From: DASQZK01 sp963732905
GTDB lineage: Bacteria; Bacteroidota; Bacteroidia; Bacteroidales; GCA-2748055
Direction: 5' to 3'
NCBI GenBank assembly: GCA_963732905.1
Contig: CAVTBM010000006.1
Span: 1-64,000, forward strand
Length of the DNA stretch: 64,000 nt
The notes under the pieces were generated by a model. That model was not told the DNA's origin. It ran no database searches and saw nothing but the letters and a program-made list of their open reading frames with translations. A program made the position numbers and the translations under genes. Below are positions 27,381-37,214 of this stretch, piece after piece; within the stretch, counting starts at the first letter, position 1; the number at the start of each line of letters is the position of its first letter.

Positions 27381-30300
27381 TTATTTAACAACTACATAGT
27401 TTTTAGCCGGCGGATACGTTACACCCTTATATTTGATTATCAGCACATAGTAATACACACCGGCCGGAACAACATTGTCCCCGATTTTCCCTTTCCCGTC
27501 CCAGAGCTCGAGACCATTGTTTGGGAGTCCTCTCTTAAATCCCAGCCGGTCAATATCTTTATCGGTTATCTCTTTTACCAGTAGTCCGCTGGTAGAGAAA
27601 ATCTGGAAGGTAAAGTTCACATCCTCGGTATCCAGGCCTTCGGCTACCAGGAAATCATTAATCCCGTCGGCATTCTGCGGTGAGATCCCGTCGTACACAT
27701 TCACCTTTCGCCGGTTAATAGTAATATCATCTGATACAGGTATGCAATTACCATTGGATACGGTAAGCCGGAATACGCTTTGATTTTCCGGAATATCGTA
27801 AATAAGCGTTGAATCGGAAGCAATACCGGAGAATTTACCGTCTCCGTCCAGCACGGTCCAGGACATTTGTCCGGCAGCTGGCTCATTGTAGTGAACCGTA
27901 TATTTATCGGCAATATATACGATCACTGAACTGTCGGTGAACTGCAGGGGTCCGGGTTGCTCAAAGAAGGCGATCTTCACAGAATCATACGACGGAGTAT
28001 ACCCTGAAATATTCTGACAGCCTGGTGAATAAGCATAGAATTTAAGATAAGCCTGCTGCATGTTAAAATTGGGGGCCACTCTCGCCCGGGTTTGTTCTGC
28101 ATGGCTGTCGTCAATGGTGATGTCAGGGTTCGAAACCGTCCAGAAGTAATTGATGCCGATATCCGGGTTTCCGGTGAGTTGCAATTCATTGCCGCAAACT
28201 GCCGTACTGTCGTCGAGCAGGATACCTGGTTCGGCATCGGGGAATAATTCACTTTGAGCTGTAAACTGTGACAGGTTTACACTTCTGGCGTAGCAGCCTT
28301 TTGAATCCGAAAGCGAATCTATTCTGAAAACATAGGAAATGCGTTGTTGCGGAAAACTGTTTATCGGGATCTGACCGTTCTGGCCGAGATCAGCCACTTC
28401 AGTACTCCCGCCTCCGGTCCCGTCTGAATACCAGGCAGTATATACGGGTGCCCCGTTCCGGATGTCAATCGCGAGGGCAAAATTCTTCTCAAGGTGACAA
28501 ATGGAATCCTTGTTTGCTGTGAGCATAGTCAGGCCCGGCCTTTCGAGTGTGTCGATACGAATGGTAGGTGCTGTATCGGAGCATACGGTCGCCGATTGAA
28601 CGATGCGACGGTATTGCATCGGAGTATTTAGAAAGGTGGGCTGATAATCAGTCTCACTGTTTACTCCCTGGGCATCAACCCAGGATATGCCGTCCGGGCT
28701 TTCTTCCCAGGTATATGAATATGCACCGTTCCCGCCATTTACATTGCCGGAGGCATGTAAAACTGAAGGCTGAGTACCAACGCAGGTTTCGCGGGCGGAA
28801 GGGCCGGAAATCAGGTTGTTCCCTATGGCCGGTGGAACTGATATCTTAAGGGTAGCACTCGTATCCTTACAGGTAAAATAGGTTGAGGGACCGGAAAGCA
28901 CAATACGGCGGTAAAGGGTGGTATCGTTCAGGGCCTGGCTGAAGGCATAATTTTTCTGATCACCGCCTGTGGCAATATCAGTAAACTGGCTGTCTCCCGA
29001 AGATTTTTTCTGCCATTTCCAGGAATAAGTACCGGGGCCTTCTCCGCCACCTGATGGTGTGCTGCCGGTAAGATCAGCGGGTTGTATGCCTTCGCACACG
29101 GTTTGCGGAGCAGATATTGTGTTTCCACTAATGGCCGGAAGTGTCGATATTTTTATGGAATCCGAGATATTCATGCATACATCTCCGGCACCAGAATAAA
29201 CCGTACGGCGAACCCATGTTGAAGTGCCAAGGGAGCCGGGTTCGAACACCTGGTTGGATGCCTGTCCGGCTGCCGAAGTCCACACTGTCGATCCATCTGG
29301 TCTGCTCTGCCATACGTAGTTATAATCCGGGGAATTACCGCCCGAAGGAACATTCCCGGCAATGCTTAAACTCGGGAGACCTGCGCAGATAGTGGTATCG
29401 ATGTCCAGAAGAACATTATCCGTAATATCCGGTAGAACGCTGATCAGCAATGCATTACTTGTACTAACACAGGCATCGTCTGATCCGGAAAAGACAGTTC
29501 TCCGGTAGCTGTACGATCCTTCACTGAGCGGGCCGATGGTGGAATAGTTCCTGGAAGTATTCCCGGCAGGGTTCCAGGTACCTGACTGGTTGACTTCCCA
29601 GAAATAGCGTTTATCCGCCGGATCCCCACCGGAGGGTACCGGACCGGTGAGTGCTGCGGGAGACTGGTTGTTGCAGAGAGTCTGAGGGGCTGAAATTGTA
29701 TTTCCTGCAAGGTTAGACAGCACGGTAATAGTTACCTTGTTACTGGTATCGACACAAACACCCGATGTTACGATCCGTTTATACAGGGCTGTATCGGTAA
29801 GTAGGGGAACCGAATAAGAAGTCTGGTTGGCCGTGCCTGTTGCATCCGACCACAGGTTATCGGTTCCGCCCCGGATCCAGTGATAATCGTAGATCCCAAG
29901 TCCGCCCGACATTCCTGTGGGTGCGGACAAAACGCCGGGTGAAAGGTTATAACAAATAGTGTCGTCGCTTGCAATGATATTATTCACCAGATCCGGCTCC
30001 ACTAAGATGGTGACATAAAAGCTGGTATCAGCCAGATCAGCGTTGGTCTGGTCCGTCACGATCCTGCGGTAGTACATAGTATCGGTGAGTACCGGTGGCT
30101 GGTAGGTGCGCTGGTTTATGGGATTGGGACCGGCGGCATTATTCCAGGTGACGGCATTCATGCTTTCCTGCCATTTATAAAAGAATGCTCCGCTGCCTCC
30201 CATCGGAACAAGAGCATTAAGGATATTCGGGCTTTCATTCTGACAGATCGTCTGATCATTGGGCATAGTATTGATGATAAAACCGCGGATGGGAATTATG

Positions 30301-31661
30301 AGATTTTCCTGAGAATTGCCGTCAGAACCTTTGCTGGCGTCGCGGAACTTATCCACGGTGCCCTCGACCTTACCGGAATTACCATGAAGGGTGTCGATGG
30401 TAACTGTTGCCGGCAGGTTTGCACCCTTGTACCATATCATTCCGCCGCCGCCGCCGCCGCCAGGACCCGTGCTGTCGGCTAATACCATTGTATTACCCCC
30501 GTTTCCGCCCCTGACCTGCACATTCAGATTCCCGACATAAGTTTCCACATTCAGCACAACGACACCTCCTGCACCTCCTCCGCCGGCGCCAGCCGATGCA
30601 ACAGAAGACACACTTTCGCCATTGGCAGAAATAACATTCCCATTACCCACCAGGGTATCGGCAATAACAATAATAATCCCACCACCGTTTCCTCCGCTGG
30701 TGGCTGATCTGGAAGAGGCGGGGTCCTGGGTGCCTGTACCTCCGCCTCCGCCCAGGTAGATCCTGTTGAAGTAAACATTACCTGGATTGTTGCTGTAAAA
30801 TGTTCCCAGTCCCGGACCAAATTCACCACCGAGTTTCCCGGGAACGGGACAGGAAGATGCTTCAGAGCCACCGTTTCCGCCCTGGCCTTTGTTTCCTCCA
30901 CCGCCTCCACCGGAGAACTTCCCGTTGCCACCACCACCGCCTGATCCCAGATGACCTTTGCCTCGTGTATAGCCATAGCTTGCCTGTACAAGGCTCCCTC
31001 CTTTTTCTCCCGCCGTATCCTGGGCTGTCTCGGTATAATACCCGTTCAGGTATGCTGAATTACCGTCTGAACAGTCATCCGTATACTGACCTGCAGGCTG
31101 GCCACCCTTAAAACCTTTACCGCTGGCGTTCATTTCTGCGTTCAGATAAAGTGTTTTCCTGATAATGAGCGGAAAAATGCCTCCAGTTTTTGTCACCGGG
31201 TCCCAGGCAGGAAAATCGAAGCCTGGTTCAATGGCGGCGCGTTCGTAAGTAGGAATTTTAATCAACTGTCCGGCTTCACCGGGCATATAGGCTTTCATCT
31301 GAGGCAGGGTCGTGTTCAGTACGATCGTTGTATCATCGATAATCTCCCCTATTTTGAAAATGGCATATTTACCGGTATTGAACATACTCTCCACCTGACC
31401 CTTTCCTGAAGGCCAGGTGGGAGGATTTGCGGAAGCACCAATCGTCTGAAATACCAGGACGGTGTCATGAACGGCAAATGAAACTGCGGTGGTCACATAA
31501 ATGGTATCAGGGTCGTTCGCATTATCACAACTGACCCTGTTAATACTGGTATATACAGCACGTGAACCATCGACGACCTGTTGTGAAAACAGGTCCGGGA
31601 AATGAAATATCAACAGGGTTACAATGGTTACAAGCTGGGTATATTGCCTAATTATACTCAA
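27381..31661 (-). CDS. Giant T9SS cargo with Ig-like repeats and type B sorting domain
   Basis: 1426 residues starting at a TTG (no ATG available; in-frame stop upstream). Signal peptide VTIVTLLIFHFPDLFSQ. Residues about 150-430 include a glycine-rich region with runs of six or seven Gly (FSGGGGGGNKGQGGNGG). Residues about 460-1080 hold roughly seven degenerate Ig-like repeats of about 85-90 residues, each carrying a pattern like TICxNxSPxxLxGxxPSGGxxxYxYxWxxS and ending YRRIVxSG. The last 90 residues are a gliding-motility-type (CHU_C, type B) sorting domain: NVYDGISPQNADGINDFL, FTFQIFSTSGLLVKEI, ELWDGKG, VPAGVYYYVLIIKYKG. Probably an adhesin or surface fibre held by the adjacent PorP/SprF protein. 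Confidence 0.9.
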   Translation of the reverse strand: MSIIRQYTQLVTIVTLLIFHFPDLFSQQVVDGSRAVYTSINRVSCDNANDPDTIYVTTAVSFAVHDTVLVFQTIGASANPPTWPSGKGQVESMFNTGKYAIFKIGEIIDDTTIVLNTTLPQMKAYMPGEAGQLIKIPTYERAAIEPGFDFPAWDPVTKTGGIFPLIIRKTLYLNAEMNASGKGFKGGQPAGQYTDDCSDGNSAYLNGYYTETAQDTAGEKGGSLVQASYGYTRGKGHLGSGGGGGNGKFSGGGGGGNKGQGGNGGSEASSCPVPGKLGGEFGPGLGTFYSNNPGNVYFNRIYLGGGGGTGTQDPASSRSATSGGNGGGIIIVIADTLVGNGNVISANGESVSSVASAGAGGGGAGGVVVLNVETYVGNLNVQVRGGNGGNTMVLADSTGPGGGGGGGMIWYKGANLPATVTIDTLHGNSGKVEGTVDKFRDASKGSDGNSQENLIIPIRGFIINTMPNDQTICQNESPNILNALVPMGGSGAFFYKWQESMNAVTWNNAAGPNPINQRTYQPPVLTDTMYYRRIVTDQTNADLADTSFYVTILVEPDLVNNIIASDDTICYNLSPGVLSAPTGMSGGLGIYDYHWIRGGTDNLWSDATGTANQTSYSVPLLTDTALYKRIVTSGVCVDTSNKVTITVLSNLAGNTISAPQTLCNNQSPAALTGPVPSGGDPADKRYFWEVNQSGTWNPAGNTSRNYSTIGPLSEGSYSYRRTVFSGSDDACVSTSNALLISVLPDITDNVLLDIDTTICAGLPSLSIAGNVPSGGNSPDYNYVWQSRPDGSTVWTSAAGQASNQVFEPGSLGTSTWVRRTVYSGAGDVCMNISDSIKISTLPAISGNTISAPQTVCEGIQPADLTGSTPSGGGEGPGTYSWKWQKKSSGDSQFTDIATGGDQKNYAFSQALNDTTLYRRIVLSGPSTYFTCKDTSATLKISVPPAIGNNLISGPSARETCVGTQPSVLHASGNVNGGNGAYSYTWEESPDGISWVDAQGVNSETDYQPTFLNTPMQYRRIVQSATVCSDTAPTIRIDTLERPGLTMLTANKDSICHLEKNFALAIDIRNGAPVYTAWYSDGTGGGSTEVADLGQNGQIPINSFPQQRISYVFRIDSLSDSKGCYARSVNLSQFTAQSELFPDAEPGILLDDSTAVCGNELQLTGNPDIGINYFWTVSNPDITIDDSHAEQTRARVAPNFNMQQAYLKFYAYSPGCQNISGYTPSYDSVKIAFFEQPGPLQFTDSSVIVYIADKYTVHYNEPAAGQMSWTVLDGDGKFSGIASDSTLIYDIPENQSVFRLTVSNGNCIPVSDDITINRRKVNVYDGISPQNADGINDFLVAEGLDTEDVNFTFQIFSTSGLLVKEITDKDIDRLGFKRGLPNNGLELWDGKGKIGDNVVPAGVYYYVLIIKYKGVTYPPAKNYVVVK

Positions 31662-31772
31662 TGCGGAAACTATTTAACATAAATACCGAACTAAAGTAGT
31701 TAATAAAATACGAAGATTGTTTCTAAAAGTTCAGAAAACATTAACAATTTACGAAATTTACAAAAGAAGTAT

Positions 31773-32891
31773 TTATCTCCGTTTTATCCTGTTGTAAAAG
31801 CGCCGGATATTGGCAATGGTAATTGAATGTTTCCTGGCCCCCTTGATCCCGAGAAGATATGAAAAAGGCTGAAGTTTCGTGAAATGCTCACCGATTATGT
31901 TCACCATGGCGAGGAGGGGAACGATGACAAACATCCCCGGGATCCCCCAGACCATTCCTCCACCGATAATGCCGAGAATAATCACCATCGGATTTAACCG
32001 AAGGCTGTTCCCGACAATATTCGGTGTCAGGATATTATTTTCGATGAATTGCACGATAGCGTAAAAGACGATGACTCTTGCCGGCAGCATGAATGAATCA
32101 CCGGTAAGCAGGGTAAACATGACAGGGAAGAAGCCTCCGATCAGGGTGCCGAAATAGGGAATAAAATTACAGATTGCAGAGATCACCCCAAAAACAATTG
32201 CATGATCGACGCCAACAATGAGGAGACCGGTTGAATTAATGACAGCAAGGATAAGTACGACGGTCGAAACACCTCCCATATAGCTGGGGACGACGCTTGC
32301 AAATTCCTTAAGCACCCAAATGGCACTCCTTTTATTTCCAGGAGGTACCAGCTTAAGGATGAAAATGGCCAGCTTGGTCCGGTAAAAAAGGAACAGAAAC
32401 ATAAATACAGGCAGGATGGCCAGTCTGAATAACGTTCCTGCCGTGTTTGTAAATGCTTTGTTAACCATCGTATTACCAACATCGAAGAGATGCCTGACCC
32501 TGAACCGGATAAAATCGACCAGGCGAAGGTTCCTTACCCCGAAATTTTTCTCAATCGCACTTTCAAGCCGGTCGATATTGGCGAGGGCTTTGATTTTATA
32601 GACAGGAAAATCGTCGATAAATCCGCCGACCTGTTTGTAAATGAAAAAAAGTCCGGCGCCCACAAAGAGTAAAAAAAGGAGGATACTCAGAAGGTTAGAA
32701 AGGATACGCGGTGCACCGAGTTTCTCAAAAAGACGGGCCGCCGGGTAAAGGAGATAACCAAATAGAACGCCCAGAACGATCGGGTACAGAAAATCTTTCG
32801 CCGCAATAACAGCATGAAAGAACAGGATCAGTGCCAAAAGAAGGAAGGTGATCCTTATAGTAAGGGGGTACTTGTTGACATACTGTTTCAT
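31773..32891 (-). CDS. AI-2E family (PerM-like) transporter
   Basis: 372-residue membrane protein of the AI-2E/PerM family: paired N-terminal spans, an amphipathic middle region (about 85-150), and the C-terminal cluster with ISAICNFIPYFGTLIGGFFPVMFTLLTG and NPMVIILGIIGGGMVWGIPGMFVIVPLLAM. Members export small molecules or exchange Na+/H+, and substrate cannot be predicted. The start overlaps the histidine-kinase stop by 4 bases (ATGA), so it is translated with that gene. Confidence 0.9.
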   Translation of the reverse strand: MKQYVNKYPLTIRITFLLLALILFFHAVIAAKDFLYPIVLGVLFGYLLYPAARLFEKLGAPRILSNLLSILLFLLFVGAGLFFIYKQVGGFIDDFPVYKIKALANIDRLESAIEKNFGVRNLRLVDFIRFRVRHLFDVGNTMVNKAFTNTAGTLFRLAILPVFMFLFLFYRTKLAIFILKLVPPGNKRSAIWVLKEFASVVPSYMGGVSTVVLILAVINSTGLLIVGVDHAIVFGVISAICNFIPYFGTLIGGFFPVMFTLLTGDSFMLPARVIVFYAIVQFIENNILTPNIVGNSLRLNPMVIILGIIGGGMVWGIPGMFVIVPLLAMVNIIGEHFTKLQPFSYLLGIKGARKHSITIANIRRFYNRIKRR

Positions 32892-35800
32892 CCCTGCTCA
32901 TCATTTGCGAGTGGCAACTGGACATAAAACGTTGTGCCCTTTTTCATCTCAGTCTCATACCATATCTTCCCTCCTGCAGCCTCAACGATGCTCTTGACAA
33001 TCGCCAATCCCATTCCCATACCACTTGTCTTCGTTGTAAAGTTAGGCTGAAAGAGCCGGTCTCTGATATTTTCCGGTATCCCCTTCCCTTGGTCGGATAC
33101 ACTGATGAGGGCATGACTGCCGGTTTTCCCGAGACTAATGTCTATCTGACCTTCCCTTCCTTCTGAAAAAGACTGCATGGCATTTTTTATAAGGTTGATC
33201 AGAACCCGGTTGAACTGTTCCCGATCGGCATTTATATAAACATGTTCAAATCCCCCAGTGTTCAGATTTATGGTGTATTTATCATATTCAGCAAAGAGCC
33301 TGATGGCATCTCTCAGGCGTTCCACAAGATCCAGTTTAACATTAGTGGCAGATGGCATTTTGGCAAAGTTGGAAAACTCCGTGGCTATTGAGGAGAGATT
33401 ATCGATTTGTTCGATCAAAGTACGGGTAATTTTATCCGCCTGGTCACCTCGCTGGTCATCCCTTTCATTCCATATCCTTTGAAGATGTTGTATACCCAGC
33501 TTCATTGGTGTCAGCGGATTTTTAATCTCATGGGCGATTTGTTTGGCCATCTCACGCCAGGCCGATTCCCGCTCACTTCGGGCCAGCAGTTCAGCACTGT
33601 TCTTCAATTCATCCACCATGTGATTGTACTCTTCAACAAGACTACCGATCTCATCTTTTCCTTCGTAGGCAATCTTTTCATTCTTCTCATTCAGGCTTAT
33701 CCGTGCGATGTTATCCTGCAAAAGCCTCAGTGGATGGGTGATCCTGTTTGACATGAAAACCGCGATCGTGAAACTCAGCAGCGACAGCAGCACGACGATG
33801 TTGATGATGGCAACAACCAGATTGGTGATCTCACGGGTCAGTTCATCCTGCCTGGTAAAGTAGGGCAGGTTCAGATAGGCCAGCACCTTATTCTCGCTGT
33901 TCACAAAGGGGACGTAAGCCGACAGGTACTTCAGACCGCCAATCTTCTCATCATGAATGTATTCCGAACGTTTTAATACCGCCATTTCTTTAAAAGCCTG
34001 GGCATCCATCATGTTTCCGGTAAGGCCCATTTTAAAGATTTCGGGCCGGGAAGTTGCCAGTAATTGTCCGTCCTGATCAAACATGTTTATATCGGTGTAA
34101 AATACGTTGGAATAATTCTGAAGCAACTCATTCAGACTAACATAGTCATCTCCCGACCAGTGATGAAGGTCCGTTTCAAATTCGAGCTTATGGATCAGTT
34201 CCACATATACCGACTGAATTTTTTCTTCCAGCAGTTCGGTTTGCCGGCTTTTATACTGCCTGATACTGAAATAAACGGTTCCGGCACCGATCAGGATTAA
34301 CGAAAAGAACAATAGTGACGTCATTGCAGCCTGGATCTTGTTCTTGAAATTCCAGTGGATTTTTAAGGTTATCGGGCTGATATTGGTCATGAACAGCAGG
34401 ATGATCAGGAGAATAAAGAAGAAACTGAATACATAAGAGAAAGAAATCAGGATATCAACCCAGAAAACGGCTGGTTTGCTGACAACGATGGTGTTGGTCG
34501 AGTCGATATTATAGACCAGGTTATCATATTTATCAAACCTGACCATTTCAAAGCCCTCCTTCCCGCTGGTATAGATATTACTCGACATGGAATAGGCAAA
34601 ATTGCCTGAACTTGTGATCAGTTTTCCACGGTTATATTTTGCCCATGGATATTCATAGGTTGTATTTATGAAGTGATCCTCAAGCAATAATTCGGGATAC
34701 CCCAGTCCTTCGGAGATCAATCTGGAGTCCAGTTCGATGAAAAGCGTGACCTCACGATTGCCGGGGCCTTCAAAAGTGATATCACCGAAATAGCTGATCC
34801 TGCCGTTCAGGTTATCAAGATAGAAGAAATCGGTATTCGGAACCTGTATACCGTCGCGAAGAACATATTCATAAAAAAAATTGTAGCAATGATAGTAGGT
34901 ACCTTCGGGAGGAGAAACGTAAACACTGTCCTGAGGGCCGCAGGGTGTGATCTGCAGATCATATTTATCCCAGAAACCGCTGAAATATTTTCTCTGCACA
35001 TAGGCGTAAAATTCTTCAATATTAAAATCCTGTTCAAAAAGCATCTTCTTTAATTCCTCATCCCCGCGAATCTTTTTGTCAAGTTCGGGAAAGAGAAGCT
35101 CTGCCACAGGATCATGTTCGGCAGACAAACTGACGGCTTCCATTTTCATCTCATCCCGGCTTTTCAAATTGCTGTAACGTGTGATTTCAAAAACGGAAAA
35201 TGCCGATAAAAGTAGAACGTAAACCACGAATGTGGAAAAACGGTAGTGAACACGGTCGCTGAAACGGAAATAATACAATAAAAATACCATAAGCGCATAA
35301 AAAACCGTGCTTTCAGGACTCACCGTCAATTTCAGGGGAACAATCAGCGGAAGAACGATCAACAGGATCAACACTATCATAAATACGAGTGCTGCCCGGC
35401 GGTTCCTATTAATCTGAAGGACAGAAAAGACCTTGTCTGTCACCAGGGCAAAAGTCGTAAACTGAAGAGCCAGAATAAGCAGCCCTATAAATGTGTACAC
35501 AGACAGGGTCAGAACTTTATAGGCTTCGAAAGATATAGTTGAATCGACGATGATGCTTTTAAAAACAAATATATTCAGGAGGTACAACAGCATTGCAAGA
35601 ATTCCGGCAGCGGCAAAAAGCAAAACAGAAGCGGGGTTTAATTTTTTCACTGCCGGAAGCCTGAACTGATATTCCGTATAAAAATTGTAAATTATAAAAA
35701 AGGCGATGACAGTCAGGAAGAACAAATCACCCAGGGAAGGAAGGATGGCTGAGCGGGCAAAGAGATCGGGAGCAAATAGATCAAGATCGAAAACCGTTGC

Positions 35801-36637
35801 CGGCAGTCGGTATGAGGACAGTAAATAATACACTAAAAACAGGACAGGAGCCATAAGCACTACCAGCAGGTTGTGCAGGCGATGAGGGGCATTGCGGATA
35901 AATCGTCTCAGGAACATCAGAAAAACAAAAAAAGTGAGCAGGTAAAAAACCAGGCAGATCACCATTTGCGTCTCCCTTGAACGGTTAGCACTGTCAAGAT
36001 CAATGCTGAAAATATAATTTCCTGATGCATCATATACCGGGTAACCCTGTCCCGTTATGGGATTCTTGAAGCGGGGAGCGGAATTCCTCAGCCTGACGGC
36101 CGGAGAAAAAGAAAAATCAGACTGATAACCGTTGTGCAAAAAGCGATTTTCGTACGGATATTCCGTTTTTATCAACACAAGACCTATCAGTTTCAGGCTG
36201 TCGTGCCCCGGAAGAAGCCGCTCTTTTTTAAGAAATATGGAATTACCAATCTGGTCGACGGCGTTCTCCGGAATTTGATCGGCCAGTTCAGGTACGGGAA
36301 CGGAATTGTCACTCCAGAAAAAAAGACTATCCTTCCGGTATGCAAATACAGCCAGCCCTTCAGCCTTATAGAGGTTGTATATGTATTCAGGCACATGGGT
36401 AAAAAGCTCATCTTCACCGGGTGTCCTGTATTCCTTCCCGAGAATATCCAGGATGTCTCCTAAACGATCTTCCTTCCTGATGAGTGTTTTTTGAAATTCC
36501 TCAACGTCGGTTTTGGTGTAAAAACTTACAGCTGTTCTTCTCTCAAAATACATGGATATCATCAGAAGGACGACCATCAGAAGGAATAACCACCTCCCTG
36601 TTCCGAATGCTGACCGGATGGTTCTTTTCAGGATCAT
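32888..36637 (-). CDS. Large NtrY-type sensor histidine kinase
   Basis: 1249 residues. Span near 15-31, an extracytoplasmic region to about 225, a block of eight or so spans (about 230-505), a second extracytoplasmic region, a span pair near 735-800, a third extracytoplasmic sensor portion, a span near 945-965, HAMP, then the kinase: H-box AHEIKNPLTPMKLG (His1036), N-box INLIKNAMQSF, G1 VSDQGKGIP and G2 TSGMGMGLAIV. The H-box sequence is of the NtrY/NtrB type. No response regulator is encoded nearby, so it is an orphan in this window. The multi-span core makes it much larger than typical NtrY (about 700). Translationally coupled to the PerM-like transporter gene. Confidence 0.9.
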   Translation of the reverse strand: MILKRTIRSAFGTGRWLFLLMVVLLMISMYFERRTAVSFYTKTDVEEFQKTLIRKEDRLGDILDILGKEYRTPGEDELFTHVPEYIYNLYKAEGLAVFAYRKDSLFFWSDNSVPVPELADQIPENAVDQIGNSIFLKKERLLPGHDSLKLIGLVLIKTEYPYENRFLHNGYQSDFSFSPAVRLRNSAPRFKNPITGQGYPVYDASGNYIFSIDLDSANRSRETQMVICLVFYLLTFFVFLMFLRRFIRNAPHRLHNLLVVLMAPVLFLVYYLLSSYRLPATVFDLDLFAPDLFARSAILPSLGDLFFLTVIAFFIIYNFYTEYQFRLPAVKKLNPASVLLFAAAGILAMLLYLLNIFVFKSIIVDSTISFEAYKVLTLSVYTFIGLLILALQFTTFALVTDKVFSVLQINRNRRAALVFMIVLILLIVLPLIVPLKLTVSPESTVFYALMVFLLYYFRFSDRVHYRFSTFVVYVLLLSAFSVFEITRYSNLKSRDEMKMEAVSLSAEHDPVAELLFPELDKKIRGDEELKKMLFEQDFNIEEFYAYVQRKYFSGFWDKYDLQITPCGPQDSVYVSPPEGTYYHCYNFFYEYVLRDGIQVPNTDFFYLDNLNGRISYFGDITFEGPGNREVTLFIELDSRLISEGLGYPELLLEDHFINTTYEYPWAKYNRGKLITSSGNFAYSMSSNIYTSGKEGFEMVRFDKYDNLVYNIDSTNTIVVSKPAVFWVDILISFSYVFSFFFILLIILLFMTNISPITLKIHWNFKNKIQAAMTSLLFFSLILIGAGTVYFSIRQYKSRQTELLEEKIQSVYVELIHKLEFETDLHHWSGDDYVSLNELLQNYSNVFYTDINMFDQDGQLLATSRPEIFKMGLTGNMMDAQAFKEMAVLKRSEYIHDEKIGGLKYLSAYVPFVNSENKVLAYLNLPYFTRQDELTREITNLVVAIINIVVLLSLLSFTIAVFMSNRITHPLRLLQDNIARISLNEKNEKIAYEGKDEIGSLVEEYNHMVDELKNSAELLARSERESAWREMAKQIAHEIKNPLTPMKLGIQHLQRIWNERDDQRGDQADKITRTLIEQIDNLSSIATEFSNFAKMPSATNVKLDLVERLRDAIRLFAEYDKYTINLNTGGFEHVYINADREQFNRVLINLIKNAMQSFSEGREGQIDISLGKTGSHALISVSDQGKGIPENIRDRLFQPNFTTKTSGMGMGLAIVKSIVEAAGGKIWYETEMKKGTTFYVQLPLANDEQG

Positions 36638-36689
36638 AAAAAATAATTAGCAGGACTAAAGTACAAATAAGTACGTAATTATTTCGTCA

Positions 36690-37160
36690 TCAGGAATGAT
36701 GATATGGTTCTCCCCGGATAATTGTAAACGCCCTGTACAACTGTTCAAGCAGGATCAGCCTGACCATCTGGTGTGAAAATGTCATCAGGGAAAGTGACAA
36801 ATTCATTTCAGCCATATGATAAAGATCATCCGAAAATCCGTAAGCACCTCCGGTCACCATACAAATATCGCGCCCTTCATTCATCTTTTTCTGCATATAC
36901 CCGGCAAATCCTTCGGAGGTAAACTTTTTACCCTTATCATCCAGCAGGATCAACGTGTTCCCCTTTGGAATCTGCCGGATAATCTGCTCCCCCTCCCTGT
37001 TCTTCTGCTCCTGTTCCGGCATGCTGCGTGTCTTTCGTATACCCGGTGTTTCTATGATAGTGAGAGGGATATAATGTCCCAGCCGGCCGATATATTCATT
37101 CATACCATCGACAAGCCAGGATTGTCCTGTTTTTCCGGTCATGATGAGCGTCAGTTTCAT
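36690..37160 (-). CDS. rlmH: 23S rRNA pseudouridine(1915) N3-methyltransferase RlmH
   Basis: 156 residues of the SPOUT family. N-terminal MKLTLIMTGKT, LLDDKGKKFTSEGFA, the knotted SAM-binding loop FVTGGAYG-like MVTGGAYGFSDDLY, and the C-terminal LSLMTFSHQMVRLILLEQLYRAFTIIRGEPYHH are all diagnostic. Methylates pseudouridine 1915 of helix 69 in assembled 70S ribosomes. Normal length. Divergent from the DUF4783-nadC pair across a 54-base gap; this arrangement recurs in Bacteroidota. Confidence 0.97.
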   Translation of the reverse strand: MKLTLIMTGKTGQSWLVDGMNEYIGRLGHYIPLTIIETPGIRKTRSMPEQEQKNREGEQIIRQIPKGNTLILLDDKGKKFTSEGFAGYMQKKMNEGRDICMVTGGAYGFSDDLYHMAEMNLSLSLMTFSHQMVRLILLEQLYRAFTIIRGEPYHHS

Positions 37161-37214
37161 AAATCAGGCTTTATAAGATTTTTAGTATATTGCAGAAAAT
37201 TAAGCGGCAAAACA

